DNA of 43,331 bases from positions 75,272 through 118,602 of the forward strand of contig NZ_HE610719.1 in assembly GCF_000321025.1 (NCBI RefSeq). Direction: 5' to 3'. The notes beneath the pieces were generated by a model. The model was not told the DNA's origin, did not search any database, and saw nothing but the letters and a program-made list of their open reading frames with translations. Every line of letters begins with the position of its first letter. Position 1 is the first letter of the stretch. Origin of the DNA: Peptoniphilus senegalensis JC140 (GTDB taxonomy: Bacteria; Bacillota; Clostridia; Tissierellales; Peptoniphilaceae). Position numbers and translations under genes: made by a program. This document shows positions 1 to 7,972 of the stretch, piece after piece.

Positions 1-144
1 TTTTTTTGTTTAGAACTTATTATATTTAAAATTACTTTAACGAAATAAAAATTTTCTAAAAATCGAAGAGTTAAAAATATTATATCTATGAAAAAATTTC
101 ATAATTTTTTTAATAAAATTAATTTAAAAATATTATCAGATTTA

Positions 145-173
145 TTTTATTTTTCAATTAGCTGTGTTATAAT
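145..173 (+). promoter_or_regulatory. Candidate promoter of the feo operon
   Basis: A perfect -10 box TATAAT (168-173) is preceded at 17 bp by a weak -35 (TTTTAT, 145-150). It is the best sigma-A-like site in the AT-rich region before the first feoA. A start near 180 would leave a leader of about 60 nt and place the Fur-box-like dyad right at the start site. Confidence 0.5.
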
Positions 174-180
174 TGTTTAA

Positions 181-199
181 GAAATTGATAATCAAATTC
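181..199 (+). promoter_or_regulatory. Candidate Fur box before feoA
   Basis: GAAATTGATAATCAAATTC is a near-perfect 19-bp dyad centred on A190. It matches the classical 19-bp Fur consensus GATAATGATAATCATTATC at 14 of 19 positions. It starts 7 bp after the -10 box, where bound repressor would block transcription. Feo operons are commonly Fur-repressed by iron. That Fur or a Fur-like protein binds here is inference. Confidence 0.6.
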
Positions 200-242
200 A
201 AATATAAAAAAATTATTTCTTATTAAATAAGTAGGTGTAAAG

Positions 243-473
243 ATGCTTAGTTTGATAATGGCGCCATTAAATATAAATTTTAAAATTTTAAAAGTTAAAA
301 GTTTAAAAAATAGTAGCGTAACTGAATCTTACCTTGCAAATCTTGGATTTGTTAAGGGTGCGATTATAAAAGTTGTAAACGAGAACGATGGTAATTTAAT
401 TGTTTCTATTAAAGATGCAAGAGTTGCTATAGGCAAAGACATTGCAAAAAAAGTTTTAGTAGAGGAGATGTAA
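243..473 (+). CDS. feoA: FeoA-domain protein, first copy
   Basis: This is a 76-residue FeoA domain (small SH3-like beta-barrel) that assists the FeoB ferrous iron transporter. The sequence carries the family pattern: LGFVKGAIIKVV in the middle and RVAIGKDIAKKVLV near the C-terminus, matching the usual R-x-A-(I/L)-G-x-x-x-A-x-x-I-x-V ending. The ATG was chosen because AGGTG sits at a normal distance upstream; a second in-frame ATG five codons later has no site. It is the first gene of feoA-feoA-feoB-small protein, 2 nt before the next feoA, so the four genes are probably co-transcribed and controlled by the upstream Fur-like site. Two separate FeoA proteins before one FeoB is common in Gram-positive anaerobes. 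Confidence 0.85.
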   Translation: MLSLIMAPLNINFKILKVKSLKNSSVTESYLANLGFVKGAIIKVVNENDGNLIVSIKDARVAIGKDIAKKVLVEEM

Positions 474-475
474 AT

Positions 476-718
476 TTGCAAACATTAAGAGATGCAATTG
501 TTGGTAGATATTATATTGTTAAAAAAATTAATGGTTCAGGTCCTTTAAAGAGAAGAATAATGGACATGGGAATCACAAAAAATGCTGAGATATACATAAG
601 AAAGGTGGCACCTCTAGGGGACCCCGTACAAATTAACATTAGAAATTATGAGCTTAGCATAAGAAAAGCTGATGCTGAGCTCATTTCTATTGAAGAGATA
701 GAAAAGAAGGAGGACTAA
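476..718 (+). CDS. feoA: FeoA-domain protein, second copy
   Basis: This is an 80-residue FeoA-family protein with the hallmark segment GSGPLKRRIMDMGITKNAEI, followed by RKVAPLGDPVQINIR and YELSIRKADAELISIEEI. These match the FeoA consensus (RLxxMGIxxG, APLGDPxxxxxRGYxLxLR) better than the first copy does. The start is TTG: GAGGAG ends 8 nt upstream and no ATG is available. It probably binds FeoB at the membrane and influences its GTPase or assembly. It ends 1 nt before feoB, and AAGGAGG, the feoB ribosome binding site, lies in its last codons. Confidence 0.88.
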   Translation: MQTLRDAIVGRYYIVKKINGSGPLKRRIMDMGITKNAEIYIRKVAPLGDPVQINIRNYELSIRKADAELISIEEIEKKED

Positions 719-719
719 G

Positions 720-2879
720 ATGGCTATTACTATTGCACTTGCTGGAAATCCTAATAGTGGTAAGTCCACTCTTTTCAACAACTTAACTGGTTCAAATCAA
801 TATGTTGGTAACTGGCCAGGGGTAACTGTTGAAAAAAAGACTGGCAAGTATAAAAAGGATAAAGATGTTCACTTCACAGATTTGCCTGGCATTTATTCAC
901 TTTCTCCATACACTTTGGAAGAAGTTGTATCAAGAGATTATTTGATAAATGAAAGACCAGATGCAATTATTGATGTTGTTGACGCAACAAATATTGAAAG
1001 AAATTTATTTTTGGCGACACAACTTGTTGAGCTTGGTATTCCAGTTGTAATTGCCCTTAATATGATGGATGTTGTTAGAAAAAATAATGACTTCATAGAT
1101 ATTAAGATGTTAGAAAAAGATCTTGGCTGTAAAATTGTTGAAATTTCTGCGCTAAAAAATGAGAATATAGATAAATTAATTGAGGCAGCAAGAAATGCAG
1201 CTAATTCAAAAACGACTCATTATCATGAATTTGAAGAGGATATTGAAAAATATATCAAAGAAATTGAAAAATTTAGTGTTATAAAAGATAATCCTGCCAA
1301 GAGATGGCTTGCAGTTAAATTTTTTGAAGAAGATGAAAAAATAATTAAAGAATATCCTTTATATGGAAATGAAACTAGAAGGCTAAAGGAAATTATTGAA
1401 GAAGCTGAAGAAAAATACGACGATGATGGAGAAGGCATAATAACTGATGGAAGATACAATTTTGTATCTGAAGTCACAAGAGATTCTGTAAAAAAAGGCA
1501 GAAAGGGAATGACTACTTCTGACAAGATCGATAGGATAGTTACAAATAGATTCTTGGCTATTCCAATTTTTGCTGGAGTAATAACTTTAGTTTATATATT
1601 GGCTATAAATTATGTTGGTGGGCCAGTAACTGACTGGGTAAATGACAATTTCTTTGGAGAAATTGTTGGAGGAAGCTTTAGAGGATTTTTAGAAAATGCT
1701 GGAACATCTGAATTTTTGACATCACTATTAGTTGATGGAATAATCGGTGGAGTTGGAGCAGTATTGGGATTTTTACCAGTTATTGCTGTTCTATTCTTAT
1801 TTATCGCAATCCTAGAAGATATTGGATATATGTCTAGAATTGCCTTTATACTAGATAGAGTTTTCAGAAAATTTGGTTTATCTGGCAAGTCTTTCATTCC
1901 AATTTTAATGGGAACAGGTTGTTCTGTACCTGCAATTATGGGAACGAGGACCATTGAGTCAGACAATGACAGAAGGATGACTATTATGACTGCATCCTTT
2001 ATGCCTTGCGGTGCCAAGCTAGATGTTATTGCAATGTTTGCTGCCTTTTTAGGTGGCAGATGGTGGTATGCACCTCTTTGGTACTTTGGCGGAATAATCG
2101 CTGTAGTAGTATCTGGAATAATTTTAAAGAAGACAAAGTATTTTTCTGGAGATCCAGCACCTTTTGTAATGGAACTTCCTGAGTACCACATGCCAAGTGC
2201 CCACAATGTTTTAAAGGCAACTTGGTTTAGATGTAAGGCCTTTGTAGTAAAGGCTGGAACAATAATCCTTCTAGCAACAGTTGTAATTTGGTTCTTGAAG
2301 AGCATTTCTGTTACAGGACACTTTATGGACTTCAATGCAGATCCTGAAGATTCAATTCTTGCAGTAATAGGAAAGGCCATTGCACCAGTATTTGCTCCTC
2401 TTGGCTTTGGCGATTGGATAGCAAGTGTTGCTACAATTCTTGGACTTGTTGCCAAAGAAATTGTAGTTGGAACCTATGGAGTTCTTGCAGGCATTGGGGA
2501 AGTTGGAGCAGAAGATGCTCCAATGGTTGCGCTTGTAGCTGAAAGATTTACTACAGCATCAGCCTTTGCCTTTGTTTTCTTCAACCAACTTACAGTTCCT
2601 TGCTTTGCAGCAACGGGAGCTATAAAAGAAGAAATGGGTTCAAAGAAATGGTTTGGACTAGCAATAGGGTATCAAATCTTATTCTCCTACACAGTTGCCT
2701 TTATGATTTATCAATTTGGAAGATTGCTTGAAGGTGGATCCTTTAATCTAATGACAGCCCTCGCTATAGTAGTTCTATTTATCTATGGTTACTTACTATT
2801 TAGAAAAGACAGGTCAAAGCTAAATGAAAGGGATTTTGAAAAGAAAAAGGATGAGGTGGTAAAGTATGAGTCCAATTAA
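720..2879 (+). CDS. feoB: Ferrous iron transporter FeoB
   Basis: A full-length (719 aa) Fe(II) permease with an N-terminal cytosolic G domain. Visible GTPase motifs are G1 GNPNSGKS (9-16), a G2 threonine in GVTVEKKTG, G3 DLPG (54-57), G4 NMMD (114-117) and G5 SAL (143-145). A helical region of about 120 residues follows, then the membrane part from about residue 280. That part contains the two conserved FeoB gate segments GCSVPAIMGTRT and MPCGAKLDVIAMFAAF, each with a conserved Cys. The ATG has AAGGAGG upstream. The last 14 nt overlap the next small gene. It imports Fe(II) under anoxic conditions and is probably repressed by iron through the dyad upstream of the operon. Confidence 0.97.
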   Translation: MAITIALAGNPNSGKSTLFNNLTGSNQYVGNWPGVTVEKKTGKYKKDKDVHFTDLPGIYSLSPYTLEEVVSRDYLINERPDAIIDVVDATNIERNLFLATQLVELGIPVVIALNMMDVVRKNNDFIDIKMLEKDLGCKIVEISALKNENIDKLIEAARNAANSKTTHYHEFEEDIEKYIKEIEKFSVIKDNPAKRWLAVKFFEEDEKIIKEYPLYGNETRRLKEIIEEAEEKYDDDGEGIITDGRYNFVSEVTRDSVKKGRKGMTTSDKIDRIVTNRFLAIPIFAGVITLVYILAINYVGGPVTDWVNDNFFGEIVGGSFRGFLENAGTSEFLTSLLVDGIIGGVGAVLGFLPVIAVLFLFIAILEDIGYMSRIAFILDRVFRKFGLSGKSFIPILMGTGCSVPAIMGTRTIESDNDRRMTIMTASFMPCGAKLDVIAMFAAFLGGRWWYAPLWYFGGIIAVVVSGIILKKTKYFSGDPAPFVMELPEYHMPSAHNVLKATWFRCKAFVVKAGTIILLATVVIWFLKSISVTGHFMDFNADPEDSILAVIGKAIAPVFAPLGFGDWIASVATILGLVAKEIVVGTYGVLAGIGEVGAEDAPMVALVAERFTTASAFAFVFFNQLTVPCFAATGAIKEEMGSKKWFGLAIGYQILFSYTVAFMIYQFGRLLEGGSFNLMTALAIVVLFIYGYLLFRKDRSKLNERDFEKKKDEVVKYESN

Positions 2880-3039
2880 TATTTTAGTCGCCCTTGTTAT
2901 AATTGCTGTAATTGCCCTTGCAGTAAAAAAAGTAATGCACAAAAAGAGTGGATGCGGATGTGGCTGCCAGTCTTGTCACAGCACCTGCTCAGTAAATGAA
3001 AAAAAAGGCTCTATGTCAAATATTGGGGAGACTCGTTAA
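2866..3039 (+). CDS. FeoB-associated Cys-rich membrane protein with IS-derived tail
   Basis: A 57-codon gene starting inside the end of feoB, with GAGGTGG as its ribosome binding site. It encodes one hydrophobic helix (residues 5-20), a KK-rich boundary and a cysteine cluster CGCGCQSCHSTC. This is the architecture of the FeoB-associated Cys-rich membrane protein family, which is always found beside feoB and is presumed to help iron delivery or Feo assembly. The last ten residues (GSMSNIGETR) and the stop codon are not family-like. They are encoded by the first bases of an ISL3-type insertion relic beginning at 3007. The cysteine cluster is intact, so the protein may still work. Confidence 0.85.
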   Translation: MSPINILVALVIIAVIALAVKKVMHKKSGCGCGCQSCHSTCSVNEKKGSMSNIGETR

Positions 3040-3057
3040 CTCGAGTCTCTTTCTTTA
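3028..3057 (+). terminator. Intrinsic terminator of the feo operon, inside the IS end
   Basis: GAGACTCG-TTAACT-CGAGTCTC forms an 8-bp perfect stem followed by a T-rich tract (TTTCTTTAT). The stem begins within the last codons of the FeoB-associated gene. A near copy ends the second iron operon at 12775. Both lie in the terminal part of the two ISL3 relics, so the element itself brings the terminator. Confidence 0.75.
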
Positions 3058-3135
3058 TGTAAAAATCAATACTTATACACTAATGAACTATCAAATCTAA
3101 AATAACTAAAAAACCATTAAAAATAAGCATAGCAA

Positions 3136-3155
3136 CAAAACCCCTAGGGGTTTTG
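3136..3155. repeat. 20-bp perfect palindrome after the transposase stop
   Basis: CAAAACCCCTAGGGGTTTTG equals its own reverse complement. It lies 24 bp past the transposase stop codon in the minus-strand direction, as expected for the element's own (bidirectional) transcription stop. The right relic has the same site with one mismatch at 12883-12902. Confidence 0.6.
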
Positions 3156-3178
3156 CGAATTTTCCCGTTTTCCTATCA

Positions 3179-3372
3179 CTACTTACATGCAAAAATAATT
3201 CTTTTTCTAAATAAATTAAAATTTTTCATACCAAAACAATTTTTCTTTAAAGTTTTTATCTTAGTATGTGTGCCTTCAAGAGGACCATTAGACCAATGAC
3301 AGTCAAAAGAATTGCATATTTCATCAAACCACTTATTAAAAGCAGCGACACAAGATCTAAATTTTTTTAAAT
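3179..3372 (-). pseudogene. C-terminal remnant of ISL3 transposase, left copy
   Basis: Read on the minus strand, the segment ends in FNKWFDEICNSFDCHWSNGP, then LEGTHTKIKTLKKNCFGM, then KNFNLFRKRIIFACK and a stop. The S-N-G-x-x-E-G-x-N/H-x-x-I-K-x-L-K-R-x-x-x-G pattern is the hallmark C-terminus of ISL3-family (DDE) transposases, including the last catalytic Glu. Only about 60 of the usual 400 or more residues remain, without a start, so it is a fragment. Confidence 0.75.
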
Positions 3373-3440
3373 TTTATTAAATATATTCTAAGAAAATCTT
3401 GTAAAAATTTAGTAAAATTACACACTATAATTAAAAATGA

Positions 3441-3460
3441 TAATTAAATGATATTAATTA
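3441..3460 (+). promoter_or_regulatory. Possible operator/promoter of the FTR1-P19 operon
   Basis: The perfect arms TAATTAA and TTAATTA flank ATGATA in the AT-rich gap before the DUF4418 gene. Two TATAAT boxes are nearby (3426-3431 and 3471-3476), neither with a good -35. The dyad would overlap the -35 of the second. It resembles the feo Fur dyad only weakly, and such AT palindromes arise by chance here. No other signal is visible between 3376 and 3556. Confidence 0.25.
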
Positions 3461-3556
3461 CCAATTTACATATAATTAATGTAATTTTCAAAAAAATATA
3501 AACACGTTTTTATATTACAATGTCATCAATAAAGATAAGTAGAAAGGATAATTAAA

Positions 3557-3952
3557 ATGAGTAGAAAAAAGATTTTAGGATATATTTCTGCTATTATAGG
3601 TCTCTTGTTAGTGCTTGCACCAAAATTTATAACACCAGTTTGTCCTCCTATGGAAAATGGGATGTTCATGAAATGCCATTGGATGGGAAATATGACTATG
3701 GGTATTGGCGCAGTCATTTTAGTATTAGCAATTATTCTTATTGTAGTTAAAGATTCAAAAATATCTTTAGGATTATCTATTTCAAATATAGCAATTGGTA
3801 TTTTAGAGATACTAAACACTCATGTGCTTATTGGTGGATGTATGAAAGCCGATATGGCTTGCAGAGCAAAAACCATTCCACTTTGCACATTGTTGGCAGG
3901 CATATTGGTTTTAGTTAATATTTATTATTGCATGAAAGAAAGAAATTCATAA
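3557..3952 (+). CDS. DUF4418 family membrane protein
   Basis: A 131-residue protein with four predicted membrane helices (about 8-28, 47-64, 72-90 and 108-126). Cysteines lie on the extracytoplasmic loops: TPVCPPMENGMFMKCHWMG and GGCMKADMACRAKTIPLC. This Cys/Met/His-rich pattern matches the DUF4418 family, of unknown function, often seen next to an ABC ATPase and an FtsX-type permease. GAAAGGATAAT precedes the ATG. Its stop overlaps the next start as TAATG, so it is the first gene of the iron operon. The Met/Cys/His residues could bind metal at the membrane surface; that is inference. Confidence 0.7.
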   Translation: MSRKKILGYISAIIGLLLVLAPKFITPVCPPMENGMFMKCHWMGNMTMGIGAVILVLAIILIVVKDSKISLGLSISNIAIGILEILNTHVLIGGCMKADMACRAKTIPLCTLLAGILVLVNIYYCMKERNS

Positions 3953-4629
3953 TGGAATCAATAATTAAAACTGAAAATTTAAGTAAGAGTTTTAAGAGAG
4001 GTTCTAATACACTTTTTGCAGTTAAAAATGTAAACTTTACCTTGGAGGAGGGAGAGTTTGTCAATATAATTGGCAGAAGTGGTTCAGGGAAGTCAACTTT
4101 TTTAAATCTTTTGTCTGGTTTATTAAAACCGACTGAAGGTAAAATTTTTGCTAAGGGCAAAGATATGAGTGATTTTTCTGATAGAGAAATTAGCAAATAT
4201 AGGAATGAAGTCATAGGTTTTGTGCCACAAAGTCTAGGAACACTTCCAAATTTAAATGTTTTAGAGAATGTGTCTCTTCCTTATTATCTATTTAAAAGAG
4301 ATGACTCTGCTTATGAAAAAGCAGCTATGCTTCTTGATGAGATGGGAATTTTGCATTTGAAAGATGATTTTCCTAAAAATTTATCTGGAGGAGAGCTAAA
4401 AAGAGTGCTGATAGCCAGATCTATGATTAATTCGCCGGAACTTTTGATTTTAGATGAGCCTACAAGTGATTTGGATAAAAATACTACTATGGAGATAATG
4501 GATTTATTAAAAAAAATAAATTCTAAAGGTACTGCACTTATTATAGTTACTCATGAGCTTGATATTTTAAAATATGGCAATACACTTTGCCAAATGGAAG
4601 ATGGAAGTTTAATAAAAAAAGAGGGATAG
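3952..4629 (+). CDS. ABC transporter ATPase, MacB/LolD type (first)
   Basis: A 225-residue nucleotide-binding protein: Walker A GRSGSGKST, Q-loop in VPQSLG, signature LSGGE, Walker B LLILDEP with D-loop SDLD, and switch His in VTHE. It belongs to the class that energises FtsX/MacB-type permeases. The start was set at ATG 3952 because it overlaps the preceding stop as TAATG; an upstream in-frame start at 3928 would lie deep inside the DUF4418 gene. Elsewhere DUF4418, such an ATPase and a permease form a trio, so its natural partner may be the permease at 11547, on the far side of the FTR1-P19 block, rather than the two central permeases, which have their own ATPase. Confidence 0.85.
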   Translation: MESIIKTENLSKSFKRGSNTLFAVKNVNFTLEEGEFVNIIGRSGSGKSTFLNLLSGLLKPTEGKIFAKGKDMSDFSDREISKYRNEVIGFVPQSLGTLPNLNVLENVSLPYYLFKRDDSAYEKAAMLLDEMGILHLKDDFPKNLSGGELKRVLIARSMINSPELLILDEPTSDLDKNTTMEIMDLLKKINSKGTALIIVTHELDILKYGNTLCQMEDGSLIKKEG

Positions 4630-4631
4630 AG

Positions 4632-5969
4632 ATGAATTTATTAAAGAAAAGGACTAGCATTTTCGCAATGATAGTAATCATGATTAGCCTCACTTTCATG
4701 CCTGCTTTTGCAGCAGAAACAAATTATGGTAACTGGGTTGAAGTCGCTGATGCTATGTCAGAACATTTACAAAAAGCTGTGGAAGTTTATAAGCCTGGAG
4801 ATAAGGATGCTAAAAAAGCGGCCACAGATGCAGTTAATGTTGCTTACTTTAAATTCTATGAAAAAATTGGATTTGAAAAAACAACTATGTCTGCAATTTC
4901 AGGCCAAAGGGGTTCAATGGTTGAACATCAATTTTACAGAGCAAAAAATTCTATCAAAGAAGATGCAGACCCAAAAGAAGTTAAAGATGAAATTGATGCA
5001 CTTATAACTTATCTTCATGAAGATGCTCATACTCTTGATGGAACCTCTGGAGATTCTAAGTCCAGTGGTCAAAGTCAAGAAGACGCAAACAGCCTTTCAA
5101 CAGGTCAATTGTTGGGAGAGCTGCTAAAAAGATTTGGCACATTTTTTGCAGTTCTTGGACTTACACTTCGTGAAGGACTTGAAGCCATTTTAGTTGTAGC
5201 TGCCATTGCTGCATATTTATCAAAGACTAATAATAGAATTTATTTAAAAGGTGTATATATTGGAGCCTTGCTAGGCATTGTTTTTTCAGTAGTCCTAGCT
5301 GGAGTATTTAATATCGTCGCCAATACAGTGGGAGAAGTTGAGTCTGGAATGGGACAAGAAATATTCGAAGGAATTGCGATGTTTCTTGCTGTTATCGTAC
5401 TATTTTATGTATCCAATTGGATGCTTTCTAAATCTGAAGTCGAAGTTTGGAATAGATACATTAAAAACAAAGTTGAGCAATCTGTTTCCAAGGGTAATTA
5501 TTTTGCCTTATCTTTCACTTCATTCTTAGCAGTAGCAAGAGAGGGTGCAGAACTTATTTTGTTTTTCCAAGGTATGAGAACAGGTATTTCTGATAATCCA
5601 ATGCATATGTGGATTGGACTTTTAGTTGCCGCCATAATACTTGCAATTGTATATTATTTAATTGCTAAAGTTTCTGTAAGGCTACCATTAAAACCATTCT
5701 TTACATTTACTTCTTGGCTAATGTTTATACTTTGCTTGTCTTTCTTAGGAAAGGGCATAGGAGAATTACAAGAAGCAGATGTAATTGGCAGAACTGTAGT
5801 TCCTTGGATGAATGGATGGTCTGCTGAAGTTATAGGTATATACGATAGGTATGAAAATCTTATTCCACAAATTATTCTATTAGTAGTAACCATTGCTTCT
5901 GTTATCTATCAAAATAATAGAAACAAAAAAATTAGAGCTGAGCTTGAAGCCAGCCAAGAAAAAAAATAG
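4632..5969 (+). CDS. FTR1-family iron permease
   Basis: A 445-residue precursor. A signal peptide ends near AFA (residues 25-27), and an extracytoplasmic helical domain of about 130 residues precedes seven-helix FTR1 membrane segments. The two iron-binding motifs of the family are present: REGLE (180-184) and REGAE (303-307), both in helices. Start ATG 4632 follows GAGGGATAGAG and gives a proper signal peptide; the upstream in-frame start lies within the ATPase gene. FTR1 permeases import iron with an extracytoplasmic partner, here probably the P19 lipoprotein encoded next. The cluster FTR1-P19-DUF2318-permease-permease-ATPase matches the Campylobacter p19 locus in order. Confidence 0.92.
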   Translation: MNLLKKRTSIFAMIVIMISLTFMPAFAAETNYGNWVEVADAMSEHLQKAVEVYKPGDKDAKKAATDAVNVAYFKFYEKIGFEKTTMSAISGQRGSMVEHQFYRAKNSIKEDADPKEVKDEIDALITYLHEDAHTLDGTSGDSKSSGQSQEDANSLSTGQLLGELLKRFGTFFAVLGLTLREGLEAILVVAAIAAYLSKTNNRIYLKGVYIGALLGIVFSVVLAGVFNIVANTVGEVESGMGQEIFEGIAMFLAVIVLFYVSNWMLSKSEVEVWNRYIKNKVEQSVSKGNYFALSFTSFLAVAREGAELILFFQGMRTGISDNPMHMWIGLLVAAIILAIVYYLIAKVSVRLPLKPFFTFTSWLMFILCLSFLGKGIGELQEADVIGRTVVPWMNGWSAEVIGIYDRYENLIPQIILLVVTIASVIYQNNRNKKIRAELEASQEKK

Positions 5970-5978
5970 GAGGGTATT

Positions 5979-6644
5979 ATGTTAAAAAAGAAAAGTTTAC
6001 TTCTTGTTGTTATGACGCTTGTGTGTGCATTAATGTTTACAGCTTGTGGTAAAAAAGAAGATACAAAAGCTAATAATACAGCTAAAACTTCTACAGAAGA
6101 AAAAACACCAGCTGAAGGAAACAAGAAAGAAGCAGGAGATGCAAAAGCTGCAGCTCCAGGAGAAGATGCAGGATTTGAAGAATTTCCAATTGGCGACGAC
6201 CAAACTAAAGGACCTTTAGTAATCTCTGGTGTATATTTCCAACCAGTTGATATGGAACCAGCAGGAAACTCAATTCCTAAAGAAGAAGCTGACTGCCATA
6301 TTGAAGCTGACATTACAGCATCACAAGAAGGTTCAACATTAGGTTATGGTGTTGGTGATTTTGTTCCATGGTTAAAAGTAAAAGCTTATTTACAAAAGAA
6401 AGGTTCAGATCATGTTCAAGAAGTAGCTTTCATGCCAATGAACGCATCTGATGGTCCTCACTATGGTGCAAATGTTAAATTTGACGAAGGTGTTGGTGTT
6501 TATGATGTAAAATTTGAAGTAGCTGCACCAGGCAATGACTACTTACTACACGTAGATAAAGAAACTGGTGTAACAGGTAGATTCTGGACAGAACCACTTG
6601 TTGCAGAATGGACTGACTTCGAATGGAACGGACCACAATGGTAA
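5979..6644 (+). CDS. P19/Tp34-type iron-binding lipoprotein
   Basis: A 221-residue lipoprotein with lipobox LMFTAC and lipidated Cys23. A linker rich in Lys, Glu and Ala precedes a Tp34/P19 beta-sandwich domain starting at FEEFPIGDD. Likely metal ligands are visible: Met in QPVDMEP, His in DCHIEADI, His in GPHYGA and His in YLLHVD. They correspond to the one-Met/three-His site that binds copper and iron in P19/FetP. AGGAGGG precedes the ATG. The family captures or presents iron for FTR1 permeases at the outer face of the membrane. Confidence 0.9.
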   Translation: MLKKKSLLLVVMTLVCALMFTACGKKEDTKANNTAKTSTEEKTPAEGNKKEAGDAKAAAPGEDAGFEEFPIGDDQTKGPLVISGVYFQPVDMEPAGNSIPKEEADCHIEADITASQEGSTLGYGVGDFVPWLKVKAYLQKKGSDHVQEVAFMPMNASDGPHYGANVKFDEGVGVYDVKFEVAAPGNDYLLHVDKETGVTGRFWTEPLVAEWTDFEWNGPQW

Positions 6645-6669
6645 AATTTTGAAAATTTTTAATATTTTG

Positions 6670-6691
6670 AAGGGGAATTCATGTTCCCCTT
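6670..6691 (+). promoter_or_regulatory. Hairpin enclosing RBS and start codon
   Basis: AAGGGGAA-TTCATG-TTCCCCTT is a perfect 8-bp stem. Its left arm is the AGGGG ribosome binding site and its loop contains the ATG of the next gene. No T-run follows, so it is not a normal terminator. It could mask translation or stabilise the upstream FTR1-P19 message. Confidence 0.5.
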
Positions 6692-7964
6692 ATATGCATT
6701 TATGGGGGGTGAAATTATTTTAAAAATTTTTATTAAAGTTATGGAGGCGGGAATAGCCTTTTCTCTAATGATTTCTTTAATACTTGCCTATTATACAACT
6801 AAAGAGAGCAAATATAAAAAGTATGTTATTATAATTTCTTTAGTTTTAGGGGTAATTGCAGCAATTGTTTCAATAATTATAAGAAATATACCTAATTTTA
6901 TTAATAGGACAGAATTGAATTTCTGGTCTATGGTACCCATAGTTATCTCAGTATTTTTAATATTAATTTTTATGATATTTGAAGATAAGATAAATGCTAA
7001 AATTTATGATAATTTCATTTCATCATCGGTTGTTGTTTATCTTGTAGGAATTTGTTTTTATTATTTACCGTATGTATTTAACCAATCAAACAAATTTGTA
7101 TATTATGGCGAAAGTGCTGTTTCAACTATTGTACTTTTTAGGATTTTAGGCTTTGTTTTTGGGATAATTATGATGATTTTATCAGGACTTGCCATATATA
7201 AGTCTTCAGTTAAACTTGAAGGTAAAAACTTAAAGATTATTGTTTTTTTGAGCTTGATATGTTCGGGTATAAGCCAATTTAATATCATAATTCAAAGATT
7301 TTATTCTAAAGGGATCATTCCTAGAAATGTTAACTTTTTTAGAGTTATTGCATTTATAGCTAATCACGAAAATGTGTTTTTATTTGCAACAATGTTAATT
7401 ATGATAGCTATTCCAGTAATTTTATATAAGCAAAATATTAAAGTTAATGAAGATTATAGCAATAGGGCTCAGTTAAGAAAAATAAAGTATAGAATGAAGA
7501 ATAAAAGACATTGGGCAATTTTTTTCCTTGTCGTTCTATTTATTAATACTTTTTCATTAACGGTTGGAAAGGCATATGCTAATAAGGAACAGGCCCTTTC
7601 ACCACCTGAAGATTATCAAACTGAAAATGGAATGATTGTTATTCCTTTAAGTAGCTTAGAAGATATGCATTTGCACAGATATTTGTATAAGGCAAAGGAT
7701 GGTGCACAAATGAGATTTTTCTGCATTAAAAAATCAGAAGGTTCCTATGGAGTTGTACTTGATGCCTGCGAGATATGTGGTCCATCTGGATATTTTGAAA
7801 GAGGCGATGATGTTATTTGTAAGTTGTGCGACGTTGTAATGAATAGGGGTACAATAGGTTTTAAGGGTGGATGTAACCCGATACCTTTCCCATACATTGT
7901 CCATGATAAAAAGATAAAGATTGCGCCAAAAGATCTTGACGCATTGTCTTATGTATTTAAGTAG
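6681..7964 (+). CDS. DUF2318 membrane protein of the P19/FTR1 system
   Basis: A 427-residue protein with about eight membrane helices in the first 290 residues. An extracytoplasmic C-terminal DUF2318 domain contains paired cysteines, DACEICGPSGY and VICKLC, plus GGCNPIPFPY. This is the family found third in P19/FTR1 loci (Cj1660-like). The paired Cys suggest metal or electron handling outside the membrane; the exact reaction is unknown. Start ATG 6681 has AGGGG at good distance, but both lie in a hairpin. ATG 6702, or a non-ATG start after GGGGGGTG (6703-6709), is possible. It is followed 8 nt later by the first permease. Confidence 0.85.
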   Translation: MFPLYAFMGGEIILKIFIKVMEAGIAFSLMISLILAYYTTKESKYKKYVIIISLVLGVIAAIVSIIIRNIPNFINRTELNFWSMVPIVISVFLILIFMIFEDKINAKIYDNFISSSVVVYLVGICFYYLPYVFNQSNKFVYYGESAVSTIVLFRILGFVFGIIMMILSGLAIYKSSVKLEGKNLKIIVFLSLICSGISQFNIIIQRFYSKGIIPRNVNFFRVIAFIANHENVFLFATMLIMIAIPVILYKQNIKVNEDYSNRAQLRKIKYRMKNKRHWAIFFLVVLFINTFSLTVGKAYANKEQALSPPEDYQTENGMIVIPLSSLEDMHLHRYLYKAKDGAQMRFFCIKKSEGSYGVVLDACEICGPSGYFERGDDVICKLCDVVMNRGTIGFKGGCNPIPFPYIVHDKKIKIAPKDLDALSYVFK

Positions 7965-7972
7965 GAGGGCTT

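Larger units (their letters stand above)
3007..3375 (-). mobile_element. ISL3-type insertion sequence relic, left copy
   Basis: Similarity to a second segment at 12754-13120 begins abruptly at GGCTCT, a typical GG-initiated ISL3-family end, and runs about 365 bp at high identity. It contains the terminator hairpin, a 20-bp perfect palindrome and the last ~60 codons of a minus-strand transposase. The start of the transposase gene and the other IS end are missing; after about 3375 the sequence becomes plain AT-rich DNA. It therefore cannot move itself. The family assignment rests on the transposase C-terminus. Confidence 0.75.

Noticed and set aside
1610-2455. 281-codon open frame on the minus strand inside feoB
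   Set aside because: It is the antisense shadow of the feoB membrane region; it has no ribosome site and no recognisable domain.
3441-3460. Second Fur box before the FTR1-P19 operon
   Set aside because: The dyad TAATTAA-N6-TTAATTA is perfect but agrees poorly with the Fur consensus and is pure AT; kept only as a low-confidence operator.
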